A stretch of DNA of 62,000 bases. Origin: Adiantum capillus-veneris. Its lineage: Eukaryota; Streptophyta; Polypodiopsida; Polypodiales; Pteridaceae. A program made the translations under genes and the position numbers. A model generated the notes under the pieces. It saw only the letters and a list, made by a program, of their open reading frames with translations, had not been told where the DNA came from and did no database searches. The stretch covers positions 42,097,598 through 42,159,597 of the forward strand of contig CM043962.1 of assembly GCA_014529385.2 (NCBI GenBank), read 5' to 3'. This document shows, piece after piece, positions 11,019 through 21,895 of this stretch (position 1 is its first letter; every line of letters starts with the position of its first letter).

Positions 11019-11597
11019 TGTTAACCCTCACGGCTCACGGGCACCATATCACCTACGACGGACGTTGTATTATTTACTTGGTAGAGTCAGGTACCGGGCT
11101 TGTCGGTCCAATAGGAAAAGGGTAAGAGTGATCGCCGATGAGAGGCGCACTCTAACTGGAACATTCAAGGGATTAGTTGGCTAAGCATGGGCGCCCAAGT
11201 GTGAATGGGGCTAGCTCATATAAAAGTCAACTAAACCTAAAATTCACTCATTCTCTCATTTGTGCAATAGAAGAGCGCTCTTGCTCCATCTCCATCTCCA
11301 TCTTTTTCTTCTTCACCTCCTTGTGTATGTGTGTATGTGTGTGTGAGAGAGAGAGAGAGTGTGTGTGTGTGTGTGTGCGATCGAGCATTGCGACGACGGC
11401 GAAGCGGTTGAGCGCGGCGGCTCCTTCTTCTTCGCGGCGAGGAATCCTCCACGAAGCAAGCGTAGAGTGGTGAGTGACACACCATCGCCTTCTTTGAGCT
11501 TACTAGTTTAGGCTTGTTGTGTGCTTGGAGCCATTTGTGGCTCGCACACTGTGTATCGGCAAGTTCCTTGCATTGACACGTGTGACATACGCGCACA
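11019..11597 (+). repeat. 3' LTR of the gag-only element
   Basis: 579 bp; same ends as the 5' LTR. The GA tract is much shorter (11345-11359) and is followed by GT repeats. TATA-like box near 11219. The next five bases, TCCCC, repeat the sequence ahead of the 5' LTR. Confidence 0.9.
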
Positions 11598-12320
11598 TCC
11601 CCCATTGTATCCACAAATGCGTATTCTTAAAAAATACCTGAAATTGCTTCATCTAAGTCCAATATTTCACATCCTTGAAGTATGCCTTGGACATTGCAAA
11701 CATGTTTCCTCTCCCATTTGTGCAAATCATTGAATTTTCTGTAAGATATTGATCCCTCTGAAGTCAATCCCAAAAATATCCCTCTATAGACATTTGCTAT
11801 CAACGAGAACTTCTCCTCCAAAGCACCATCGTAGTCCCGCTTTACAATGGCACTGGGAAAAAATCATGAAAACCCCCGTTCTCTTTGAATTCTTTCATCA
11901 ACTTTGGCAATGGATGATCTCTTAAGGTATCCTTGTTCCTGGCATGTTCCACACAAACAATTAGAAATTGTACTGCTCTCTTACCATCACGACTTTTGAT
12001 CCTTGCATACGCAGATTCATTATCCAAAACCTTGGTTTTTATCTGCACTACCGTAATGTAAGGCTTCTCTAAGATAACTGGATATGTAGAGTGATCCTGT
12101 GCGAAAAAAGTTTGTTCATCGCTTACATCCCCTATGGTTATTTTAACATTAGGGCATGCATCATACAAATTCCCTCATTGTGCATTGGCAGCTCGCATAC
12201 GCCACGGATGTTCCACATCAACATGCCACTTTCCTTTCAAGAATAAGCTCTTTGACATAAGGTTTACTTTTGACCCATGATCCACCAATGCAACAACCGG
12301 CTCCTCCGAATCACCTACCT
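11598..12320 (-). pseudogene. Gypsy protease and downstream linker (interrupted host element)
   Basis: On the minus strand, ALVDHGSKVNLMSKSLF (about 12240-12290) has the shape of the retropepsin active-site loop, with DHG in place of the usual DSG/DTG. It is followed by the conserved-looking segment VKITIGDVSDEQTFF...VILEKPYITVVQIK. An in-frame TGA (NAQ*GN, near 12169) and a stop near 11842 break it. The frame resumes at 11821 (EEKFSLIANVYRGIF) and crosses the inserted element into 2654. I infer protease from loop and position; family members I have seen also use DHG. Confidence 0.6.
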
Positions 12321-13052
12321 TTACCAAAGTTTCAATAGTAGCCTTGGCCAATGAATCTGTGTAAAATGGCTGCGAGATACATCTTCTCCATACTCATACT
12401 CATGAAATCTGACATGCTTTACCCATCTTGGAAGCTCATTATTGTCCAGTATGTTTCCCCATTCATATTCACCTAGTTCTTCTTCATTAATACTACCCAT
12501 AATAGCTTCATTTTGCTTATAAATACTTTGCATCGCCTGCGACCTAGTTGGGTCATTTTCAGGCCCGTACAATATTTGGCGCTTTCTCTTCATGAGATCA
12601 GTGATACTGTCTTGGAATTCCCGTTTTGCAATACCTAAGATCTCGCCTAGGGTGAACTCCACCCTAATATTCAGAATACGCTCCTCAAGTACCTTCCTCA
12701 CATCAGTAGCCTAATCAATATCAGATCTCAGCTTATATGAAGGTGCTTTTCTCACCTTTTTCTCCTTCTCAGCCTCATCCATTGAGACATCGGGCGGGGT
12801 AGGAAGTACTGCTGAGCTAGACTCTTTCCCCTTTGGTACCTCTGATCTCGTCGTCCTCTTTGAATTTCCTACCAGATCCGCTTCCCTCTTTTGCTTTTCT
12901 TCTACAGAAGCCTCATTGTTCTGACATTTAGCTATGTATGCATATATTGAGAGGGAATCTACAGGGTCTTCCCTCCCAGTAGTCTTCCAAATACAATTTC
13001 CCACTTGACACAACTGTTCATACGCAACTTTCCCCTTTTTTGTTGTTGTCAT
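12321..13052 (-). pseudogene. Gypsy gag-protease linker region
   Basis: Two minus-strand open stretches (12711-13052 and 12321-12701) lie in the order gag, linker, protease. The first ends with APSYKLRSDID and the second starts with VRKVLEERILNIRVEF; a stop at about 12711 separates them. The second contains TLGEILGIAKREFQDSITDL, a segment I associate with this position in some non-angiosperm gypsy families. Function unknown. Confidence 0.5.
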
Positions 13053-13150
13053 AGCATACGGCAGCCGGAAGGTCCCATTCCTGCTAGAACCTTCAATTGG
13101 CTTTTTCTATATTTTATCCTCAATCTGCACACCGTAAGTCAGTGCTTCAG

Positions 13151-14248
13151 CTACCTCACATGGTGTTCGTGCAACATCTCTTCCATGCTTTTCTTCATAC
13201 CACCTCTTCCATATTTGGTCTTTAGAGGCAACCCTATTTCTCGCAAGTGTATCAGACCATCCTTCCAAAAAACCACATCTTTACGTTTGGCTTCAACAAA
13301 CTCCTCACACTCATTCCTAACATGATCAAGACTGTCACACCACATACAATGTTGACTCCCACTTCCTTTCTGGACCGCCTTGTCTTGACCGAGAGGTTGA
13401 ACCTTTCTCTTCAAGATTTGCACCTTTCAAATTGATGTTCAATTCATGGATCCCCTTCACAAGCTCATCCATGAGCGACTCCTCTAGCTTTGTAATCTTC
13501 TCCTTTATTGGCACGTGAACCTCTTCTTCCTTTTCTCCCATATATGCATTCATTCCAACTAGCTTGTCCAGTCTTTTTTGTCGTTTCACCACCATATTGA
13601 CTGCTTCAATCGCTTCTTTCCAATTTGACTTCAGCCCCAACTCCCCAGTGGGATCCTCACGGAGATCCACTAAGCTTTTTTGCAATTTTGGATTTGCAGC
13701 CTGCACAAAAAGTCCTACTTTCTCCAAATTATGAGCAGCCCGTTCGGTTGTAGACAATTGGGCAAATCCTCTTTTCAATTATCTAAACAATTCAGGAGCA
13801 GATAGCCCCTTATTATGCTGCTGCACCCACTTCAAAAAACTCTTCTTTGTAACACACTCCTTATCCTCAAGAAAATAGTCATCCTTGAGAGCTTGTTTGA
13901 ACTCCACCCACGTAGCACCATGTGCAATTCTGAGTTCCTCAATCCGTGCACGTAAATCAGCATGACAACAAGTACAAAATTCTCCATTACAGCGTGCTCC
14001 TCTGCTCCCTTGTCTTCCATAACCTGTTCATAAACTTTGCAAAATTTGGAAATATCACATCCTTCAAATCGCCCCAATTTATCTATCACGGCTTGTCTAG
14101 CTTCATGAACCTGAGCTTCCATTTCCCTTTTTGAATTGTGAGTCATCGTCTGCTGATGGTGCAGATGCCGTTGAAGCATAAGTGCAGCAAATTGCTGCAT
14201 TAATTGTTGCATACCATTATCTTGGCCTGCCGACATCGCTACTTCCAT
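13151..14248 (-). pseudogene. Gypsy gag (capsid and zinc knuckle), decayed
   Basis: The start codon at 14246-14248 opens MEVAMSAGQ, followed by a Gln-rich stretch and IDKLGRFEGCDISKFCKVYEQ, a gag-like start. The frame is lost near 13960 and again near 13770 and 13340. The remainder (13335-13778, 13151-13423) holds the C-terminal capsid segment and a CCHC knuckle, CMWCDSLDHVRNEC, near 13300-13345. At least three frame breaks make this copy non-functional. It is the 5'-most gene of the interrupted minus-strand element whose primer site is at 14264-14279. Confidence 0.65.
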
Positions 14249-14263
14249 CTACCCCGATCGTTT

Positions 14264-14279
14264 CGCATCGGGTTCACCA
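14264..14279 (-). other. Putative primer-binding site of the interrupted gypsy element
   Basis: The minus strand reads TGGTGAACCCGATGCG three bases after an LTR end (CTCTGACA) and 16 bases before the gag start codon. It begins with TGG as required for pairing to a tRNA CCA end. I could not assign the tRNA. Confidence 0.5.
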
Positions 14280-14282
14280 AAT

Positions 14283-14789
14283 TGTCAGAGTGCTCGTCTC
14301 TCCAGGGTCAATCGAGAAAGCATTGGGCTTCTGGCTGTAGACGGAGAAGTAGTCAAGGTGTAAACCAAGCAAAACCAGTGCGATTAGGACCGATCTAGTG
14401 TTAATAAGATGATATAGAGATGCTTAGAGAGAATTGCAAGAGAATATACAGATCGAAACAGAGTTAATGGCTAAAATCTAACTTAGAATAGATATTAACA
14501 CTTAATTGAGGTTGGCAATCATAAGTTGTTTCCATTAATCAGATATTTGGAACCCTTAATACAAATCGGTTGCATACGCCAACGTCGGTATGCCTGTTGA
14601 TTTGAAATCCCTTATTCATATAACCCAAACCCGATGGAAACAATCCACAACTTGCCATATAAACTTCATCCTGCTTAGCCCTTCTTGTGCTTCCTTCTCC
14701 TCGTTATCCTTACTCCTTGCGAGATCAAGAGATATTCCAAAACCTTCTTTTCCTTTCACCTCCTTGCTCCCCTTCGTTGCATCAAGGTC

Positions 14790-14791
<2 letters not shown>
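14283..14791 (-). repeat. LTR of the interrupted gypsy element (outer end uncertain)
   Basis: The inner boundary (TGTCAGAGTGCTC, 14283) is set by the primer site. No second LTR copy is in the window, so the outer end cannot be placed; it may extend through or past the GA tract at 14792. No coding sequence is visible. Confidence 0.5.

Positions 14792-14867
<76 letters not shown>
14792..14867 (+). repeat. (GA)n microsatellite
   Basis: About 38 uninterrupted GA units. Purine strand is plus, as in every other long GA tract of this window except 40374-40399. Confidence 0.95.
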
Positions 14868-14870
<3 letters not shown>

Positions 14871-16345
14871 GAGCCCTTCTTCTTCCCCATGCTCTATCCC
14901 TCCTCCTCCTTCTCCACGCTCTTCACCTGCTTCCCCTTCTTCCATTGCTTACCCTCCCAAAAACACACCACACTAGTCCAAAAAAATTGCCCCCCTTGGG
15001 CGTGTGTACCCCCGATTTCTCCTATTTTGGACCCTTCTCATATGCACCACCCCTTTTTTAGATGCTATTCTTAACTTGCCTTAAGCATTACGGCTCATGG
15101 GAGGCACCCCTTGCCAGGGGGGCAGTAGCGCCGGCGCCATTGGGTGGGAACCTCCCCCTTTACACTCAAAAGTGTTGGCGCTGGAACCAACCCCCCCAAG
15201 CGGGTGCCACATCATCACCTGTACATGCCAGCGATGTCATCAACAGCCAACACACCCACCACCACAGCTGCAAAAACGCCCAGTGGTGCCGTCAACGATT
15301 GCGAGCAGTGTTGAAATCGCCACCACACCCAGACGCCATGGTGGGAGCTTGAGAGCTCTCCACTGCGATACTCTATGGGGGCGCCCCTTGCTGTATATAA
15401 AGCACACACCTCAGCACTAGGCACCCGCATGTGGGTTTATTGGGCGACCACGTGGCAGCTTTGGCTTGCACCACCCCTCTAGGGGACTCACAAACTCCTA
15501 GAAGCTTAGCAAAAACATCCCCTTCCACTCTAACTTGCTTTGCCTGTCACTTGGTGCACCCAAACCCGGTGACCGAGCTGCGATACCCCACTGGAACTTC
15601 TCATTGCCGACTTTTGAGCTTTACCATCCTCTTTGCATTCTGGTCCCTGCATGGCCTCGAACAACGAGCAACAAATTGGCACCAAATCATCTGCTAAGAC
15701 CCGGTCGACAATTGGCACACACTTCAACTTGTTATATATTTCTGCCCCGAAATTCGATTGAAGCTAAGTCACTTCCTACTAGCCCCATATACTAAGCATC
15801 ACCCTCTCGAACGTGTCGAGCTCCAAAAAAACCCATATGACACATTTCTCGATGCGGAAAAACTGGCACCAACCTGGCCCCCGTAAAAACTCCACCTGTT
15901 AATAACTTGGCATCCAAAGATCCAATTGTCGATCTAAAAAAACCAGCAGGCTTCATAAATCAAGCACTACACACCCATAGCTCCAAACTGGCTCGGACTA
16001 CCTGGCATCATTTGGCCTATCCGTCTCGGACCTGCAACCATTTCCAACTTCAAAGCCCCGTATCTTGCACACCGTGGCTCCATTTGATGAGCCGTATGGA
16101 CCTGCTCCTTCAGCACCTCAAGCTCTACATATCTAAGCCAAGAACCAGCACCTTGAACATTCTTCACCTGCCGCCCTGTCTGGCCCTATCTGGAGCCCAT
16201 CTTGGTCTATAAAACCACATAAAGCATACATCTCCTCCCTCTTGCTGACGTAACAACTGTTATCATTGTTCATAAGTTGAGCAAAACCTCAGATATGTAT
16301 GCAGATTTTCATCTTTCACCCCGTGCCTGCAAAGCGGCATGACAA
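14868..16345. other. Non-coding, C-rich; no gene recognised
   Basis: Open frames here are short and share nothing with known families. The sequence is C-rich with no clear repeat. It is continuous with 21896 onward once the copia element at 16346-21895 is removed. Confidence 0.4.
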
Positions 16346-16537
16346 TGTTGGGGTATAAAGCCCAATGTGGTCACCCAGGTAAGTGGGCGGGCCGCCAAGT
16401 ATGTACACATATTCTTTTGTAAAAACCTAATAAGAACTCACTATGCTCTACACATTACAGTAGAGCGAGTTCACCATATCGTCGTGCTCTTCTTCGCGCA
16501 CTCTCTCTCGCGTCGTACTTCCGCTCGTACTCCTTCA
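16346..16537 (+). repeat. 5' LTR of copia element
   Basis: Starts TGTTGGGGTATAAAG and ends CTCCTTCA. Same length as the 3' copy. Confidence 0.95.
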
Positions 16538-16539
16538 AC

Positions 16540-16551
16540 TGGTATCAGAGC
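16540..16551 (+). other. Primer-binding site, initiator-Met tRNA
   Basis: TGGTATCAGAGC, two bases after the LTR. Perfect match to the usual plant copia site. Confidence 0.95.
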
Positions 16552-17636
16552 TCATATCGAGGCTCGAGGCAGCATTTGCAGGTAGCCAGAGTCACCTGCT
16601 CAGATTGGAGTGAGATTCGACAGGCGAAGACACGGCCCCAATTCCTGTGGGAGAGCCCGAAGGACTTGGTGTTCTCATAATTTCATTCTGAGGTCATCTG
16701 GGCCACCGTTCGGCTTCGACAAAGTTCTGCGCAGGCCATTTTCGACTACGTGGTCTCGGCGGGTGCAGATCCGGACTGCAAATTTGGGGTTTCGGCCTAC
16801 GAATGCGGGTGCTGAGGATATCGGCACTCCCAGAGTGCTGATTTGTGGCTGTCTACACATCGAAGGACGGCTCACAGTTCTTGGAGGCGTGTCACATACG
16901 ACACGGGCGCATCTACACACAGATTGTAGGCGACATCCATACTAGTTCATCGGTAGATTGTGTTTGTTGCTTGATATTCCAGATCTCATCTTAACATTGC
17001 AGGTACTTCCACATGGGATGTATTGTCAGAGATGATGTATGTCTGTTGAGGGTTTGCTGGCTGTGAGTCACGCAGCAAACAACCGCCGCAGCGATTACAG
17101 CATACAGTGGAAAATTTGTGGATGTATGACTTTGTGGGAAGTCTATGTGCTGTCAGATTTACTGCAGCCTTTGTTGAGGGTCGAGTGAGGTTTTATTGAG
17201 CTGGGGGATTCTCGAATGTTGAGATCCTTTCGGTGATACAGGTCTTGGAGCGATCCCTCGAGTACCCTTAGATAGGCAGCTAGGATGTATTGACTGTGAG
17301 TTAGACAGTTGGGATTGCATCTTTGCTTTACTGCCGTTGAGGCATTGTCACAGTCTATGCTTACAGGATAGTGAACAGGACAGTGAGAGATAGTACAGGT
17401 GCAGGACAGGATTACCCACAGCTTACAGTGTTAGAGAGATAGTGGTTTTTTGAGCTGTTTTTGGTCTGTTTTTTAGTACACCAGAGCCATTTTACAAAGG
17501 AATCTCTGCCGAAATTTCTACAGAATCTGAAGCTTTCTTGGTTCATTTGACAGGTTGATATTGGTTCAGAGGTCAGTTTACAGGGGAAACTCTGTCGAAT
17601 TTTTCCCAAGAAAGTAAACTACTGTGAAGCGTAGCT
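16552..17636 (+). other. Copia leader (non-coding)
   Basis: About 1.1 kb between primer site and gag. Near 17484-17600 it has two copies of a motif like GGCAGAGTTTCCCCTGTAAA, which also recurs in reverse orientation at 1-721. Confidence 0.7.
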
Positions 17637-20138
17637 ATGGCTGGATCACTGGACACTGCTCTTTACAATATCAAGAAGCTGGATGGAACCAATTTCCCAT
17701 TGTGGAAGAAGCAGATTTGGCACGTGTTGGTTCAAAAGAAGCACATAAAACCTATAAAGCTCAAGGGGATAAAACCAAAAGATATGGACGAAGATGAATG
17801 GAGCGAAATGGATGAATTGGCACTTTCTACCATTATGCTGACTTTGGCAGAAAGCGTTTACTTCAATGTAGCAGACGAGATGTCGGCTTATCAAGCATGG
17901 TTAAAGCTGAGTGATCTTTATGAGAAGCAGAGTGCAGCTTCACAGGTATACTGGCTTAAGAAGCTTGTTGACTTGAAGATGAAAGAAGGGACACCTATGT
18001 CCAATCATCTGAATGAATTCAACACCATCTACATTCAGTTGTCAGCTCAAGGTGTCAAGTTTGATGAACCTGTTAGAGCTATGTTCCTGTTGATCACATT
18101 GCCGGAAAGTTGGGACACTTTTCGTACAGCTTTGAGTAATTCTGCACCTCCAGATGGTTTGACCATAGCAGGTGTAGAAGGCAGTCTGCTTACAGAAGAA
18201 ACCAATAGAAAGACAATGGACAAAGGCAAAGGAACAGCCTTAGTTGTCAGAGGAAGGACCAAAGAAAAGTACAAATGTAGAAAGAGGGATCAGTCTCGTA
18301 GCAAGTCCCGTAGTGCTAAAGGCAAGAGTGACATAGAATGCTACCATTGTGGCAAGAAGGGTCACATGAAAAGAGACTGCAGAGAATGGAAAGTAGAAAA
18401 AGGCAAAGAGAAAGCTGAAGACCATGGTGAGAAGAACAAGTCCTCAGTGAAGATTCAAGAAATAAATGTGACAAACACTGTTGCACAGTATGACAGTCTA
18501 GTGTCAGGAGACATCTACTTCTTGAAGAATACAATGGACTCAGCTCTTCTTACAGCATCTGATGGAAATGCACTCAGTGACTGGATTATAGACTCAAGGG
18601 CATCACTTCATGTGTCTCCAAACAAGGAGTGGTTTACCTCTTATGTGACCACTAAAGATCATGTTCTGCTAGGCAATGGGAAGACATGTGAGATCTTAGG
18701 TGTTGGAGATGTTCAATTGAAGTTTCAGAATGGCTCTTCTTTCACGCTGAAGAATGTGAGACATGTTCCCGCAATTACAAAGAGCTTGATCAACACAGGT
18801 TTACTTGATGATGCTGGCTACGTCACCACTTTTGGACAGAACATGTGGAAGATATCCAAGGGTTCTATGACAGTAGCACATGGAGTAAAGTCTGGAGGAC
18901 TTTACATGATTTATGTATCAAATGTCTCTAAAAATGTAATCAATGTAACCGAGCAGCCGAACGTTTCTTTGTGGCATAGCCGGTTAGGACATATGTCCAA
19001 GAAGGGAATGGAAATCTTGTCTCGTTCTGGTTATTTGCCTAGCTTGTCATTTAATGATTTTGAATTCTGTGAACATTGTCTGTATGGTAAGCAAACACAG
19101 CAGCCACATAAGCATAGAAGCAGTAGAAGAGATACACAGTTGGCACTTGTTCATAGTGATTTGTGTGGACCTATGCCTAACCTATCTCTAGGGGGAGCTT
19201 CTTACTTTATGACATTTATAGATGATTACTCGAGGAAAGTATGGGTTTACTTTCTCAAGCACAAGGATGAAGCGTTTAGTATTTTCAAAACGTTTGTGAC
19301 ACTTGTGGAGAATCAGAGTGGCAAGAAGCTTAAATGCTTACGCACTGACAATGGTGGAGAGTATGTTTCAAAGGCCTTTCAGGACTTTTGTGAGTCAAAA
19401 GGTATAAAACGTGAACTTACTGCTCCTTACAATCCTCCTCAAAATGGTGTTGCTGAGAGGATGAATAGGACCATACAAGAGAAGGTCAGAAGTATGTTGT
19501 CTAATGCACAACTGCCAAATGGGTTTTGGGCTGAAGCTGTATCAACAGCTGTTCATCTTATAAATAGATCTCCTAGCAAGGTTTTGCAGAAGGATTCGGT
19601 AGCAGAGATGGTATGGTCAGGCAAAATGCCCTCATACAAGCATCTTAGAGTCTTTGGCTGTGTGGCATATACTCATGTTCCAAAGGAATTTAGGAACAAA
19701 CTTGAGCCAAAGAGTAGAAAGTGCATCTTTCTAGGCTATGGTAATTCTGGTGAGATGGGGTACAAACTTTGGGATCCCGAATCCAGAAAGGTTATCCGTA
19801 GCAATGATGTTCACTTTAATGAAGCCAAATATCATTCTAAACCAGAGAGGGTTGAGGAGATTAGAAGAGTTGTCTTCCAAGAAGATGGACCTGCACGTGC
19901 AAGACAAAATGTCAGGGCTCAAGAGGAGCAAGGACAGGATAGAGTGGAACCACAGGTTGTGGCTGAGCCTGAGCCACCTATTTTGCGTAGATCTGGACGT
20001 ATCACACGACCTCCTGATAGGTTTGTTCCATCTATGAACTATGTCACGTTGACTGATTGCAATGAGCCTTCATGTTACAAAGAAGCAGTGCAAATGAAGA
20101 CTCCGGGAATTGGCAATTGGCCATGTAGTCACAGATGA
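17637..20138 (+). pseudogene. Copia gag-protease-integrase ORF (833 codons open)
   Basis: Residues about 10-190 form the copia gag domain (KLDGTNFPLWKKQI start). A CCHC knuckle, CYHCGKKGHMKRDC, is near residue 233. The protease loop near 314 reads WIIDSRASLHV, with Arg in place of the Gly of the DSGAS active site, which should abolish cleavage. The integrase zinc region begins with WHSRLGHMS near 445. The catalytic Asp residues are in HSDLCGP (about 505) and TDNGGEY (about 569), and the Glu in NGVAERMNRT (about 605). The frame ends at 20138 after a small deletion that removes part of the segment ahead of RT. Confidence 0.93.
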
Positions 20139-21136
20139 CAACTCTGCATAAAAACCAGACATGGAAGCTAGTTAAATTACCACAGGGCAAAAAGGCTCTC
20201 CCTTGTAAATGGGTTTACAGGTATAAGATCACCGCTCACGATAGTTAGCCAAAGTACAAAGCAAGGCTTGTTGCCAAGGGCTTTAAGCAAGAACAAGGCA
20301 TTGACTTTGATGAAGTCTTCTCTCCGGTGGTCAAGATGACTACATTGAGATGCTTTCTTGCATTGGTTGCCATATTAGATTTGGTATTGCACCAAATGGA
20401 TGTCAAGACAGCGTTCTTGCATGGTGATTTAGATGTGGAAATTTACATGCAGCAGCCAGAAGGGTTTGTTGAGCAAGGCAAGGAAGATTTGGTATGCCAG
20501 TTGTTAAAGAGTCTTTATGGCTTAAAACAATCACCGAGGGCATGGTACCATAAGTTCCACAAGTTTATGCTTTCTCAAGGCTACAAACGTAGTGAGTTCG
20601 ATCACTGTCTATATACAAAGAAGGCTAAGGATGGCAGTTGGCTGATCCTTATTTTGTATGTGGATGACATGTTGATTGCTGGCAAGCACTTGGAAGAAAT
20701 TTCAGCTTTGACGTCAAAGATGTCAAAATCGTTTGACATGAAAGACATGGGTGAGGCAAGTCATATACTTGGTATGCGCATTGAGAGAGACAGATCAAAG
20801 AAGTTGATTTGGTTATCTCAAACAGAGTATATTGACAAGGTTTTGCAACGTTTCAATATGGAGAAGGGAAAGGCATTGAGTGTTCCATTGCCACCATATG
20901 TGAAACTTAGCAAACAAGATTGTCCCGTGTCTGAGGAAGAACAAGCTGAAATGGATAAGATTCCATATGCGTCTGCAATGGGTAGTTTGATGTATGCAAT
21001 GATTGCTACTCGCCCAGACATTGCATTTGCAGTGGGAGTAGTAAGTCGATACATGTCAAACCTAGGCAAGAAACATTGGGAGGCAGTGAAAGGAATATTG
21101 AGATACCTGAAAGCTACAAAGAGTATGCGTATATGA
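20139..21136 (+). pseudogene. Copia reverse transcriptase
   Basis: The open part is 20327-21136; the RT start at 20139-20326 is readable but has a TAG at about 20246 (before PKYKARLVAKGF). Landmarks are QMDVKTAFLHGDL near 20397, LYGLKQSPRAWY near 20513 and the catalytic ILYVDDML near 20652. Frame broken from the upstream ORF by the deletion near 20100. Confidence 0.93.
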
Positions 21137-21603
21137 TATGGGAGACATTAGCTAAGTGTAAAGGGTTTTACAGACTCAGATTATGCAGGTGACTTAGACA
21201 ACCGAAGGTCTACGTCAAGGTATGTCTTTACATAGGCTGGTGGAGCAGTATCATGGCGTTCTAGATTACAAGATTGTGTTACTCAGTCCACTATAGAGGC
21301 TGAATATGTTGCAGCATCAGAGGCATGCAAATAATCAATTTGGCTTAATCGACTAGTAACAGATTTGGGAATCAAAGAAGAGATGCCTGTGTTTTTGTGA
21401 TAGTCAAAGTGCTATACAATTGGCTCGCAATCCAGTTTATCACTCAAAGACAAAGCATGTGGATGTGAAGTATCATTTCATCAGGGAAATGCTTGAGGAT
21501 AAGCAACTTCAGCTTGTCAAAGTTCACACCACAAAAAATCCTGCTGATCTACTTACAAAAGGACTTCCCTCAGAGAGCTTTGCGCATTTTCGCAAGTAGT
21601 TAG
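21137..21603 (+). pseudogene. Copia RNase H, decayed
   Basis: After a TGA at 21134-21136, FTDSDYAGD (near 21170) and KHVDVKYHFIRE (near 21457) mark RNase H. The end is like NPADLLTKGL (near 21538). Several stops and one frameshift. None of the readable stops is a simple CAG-to-TAG change, unlike the gypsy element at 53030. Confidence 0.85.
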
Positions 21604-21703
21604 GTGTAGGGTAGTACATCACTTCTCTACATCTCTTGTATATTAGCTTGTATAGTAGCTTCTCTCACACTTAAAGTACCACATTGGACTTTAAGTGGGA
21701 GGT

Positions 21704-21895
21704 TGTTGGGGTATAAAGCCCAATGTGGTCGCCCAGGTAAGTGGGCGGGCCGCCAGGTATGTACACATATTCTTTTGTAAAAACCTAATAAGAACTCACT
21801 ATGCTCTACACATTACAGTAGAGCGAGTTCACCATATCGCCGTGCTCTTCTTCTCGCACTCTCTCTCGCATCGCACTTCCGCTCGTACTCCTTCA
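21704..21895 (+). repeat. 3' LTR of copia element
   Basis: 192 bp, TG...CA. Followed by AACAA. Confidence 0.95.

Larger units (their letters stand above)
2655..11597 (+). mobile_element. Non-autonomous LTR retrotransposon with gag and protease only (TR-GAG-like, gypsy/Athila-type primer site)
   Basis: The element is 8943 bp, with LTRs at 2655-3269 and 11019-11597 that share TGTTAACCCTCA starts and GCACA ends. The flanking five bases are TCCCC on both sides (2650-2654 and 11598-11602), an exact target duplication. The primer site is of the tRNA-Asp kind used by Athila-type gypsy elements, and a polypurine tract precedes the 3' LTR. The 7.7-kb interior contains gag, zinc knuckles, a protease-like stretch and an unassigned repeat-bearing ORF. 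I find no RT, RNase H or integrase. It interrupts a minus-strand gypsy copy. Mobilisation would require proteins in trans (inference). Confidence 0.9.
16346..21895 (+). mobile_element. Ty1/copia retrotransposon, nearly complete, inactivated
   Basis: 5550 bp with two 192-bp LTRs (16346-16537 and 21704-21895) that differ at about six positions by eye (roughly 97% identity). Flanking bases are GACAA and AACAA, a 5-bp target duplication with one change. An iMet primer site follows the 5' LTR and a polypurine tract (AAGTGGGAGGT) precedes the 3' LTR. Gene order is gag, protease, integrase, RT, RNase H, as in copia. A small deletion near 20100, plus stops in the RT and RNase H parts, inactivate it. 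Confidence 0.95.

Noticed and set aside
14590-15074. Open frames of poly-(Arg-Glu) or poly-(Ser-Leu) through GA tracts (also at 35461, 40216, 44078, 52819, 61659)
   Set aside because: They are frames through (GA)n microsatellites, which have no stops; not proteins.
16540-16551. tRNA-iMet gene
   Set aside because: Only the 12-base primer match is present; there is no tRNA body around this or the other primer sites.
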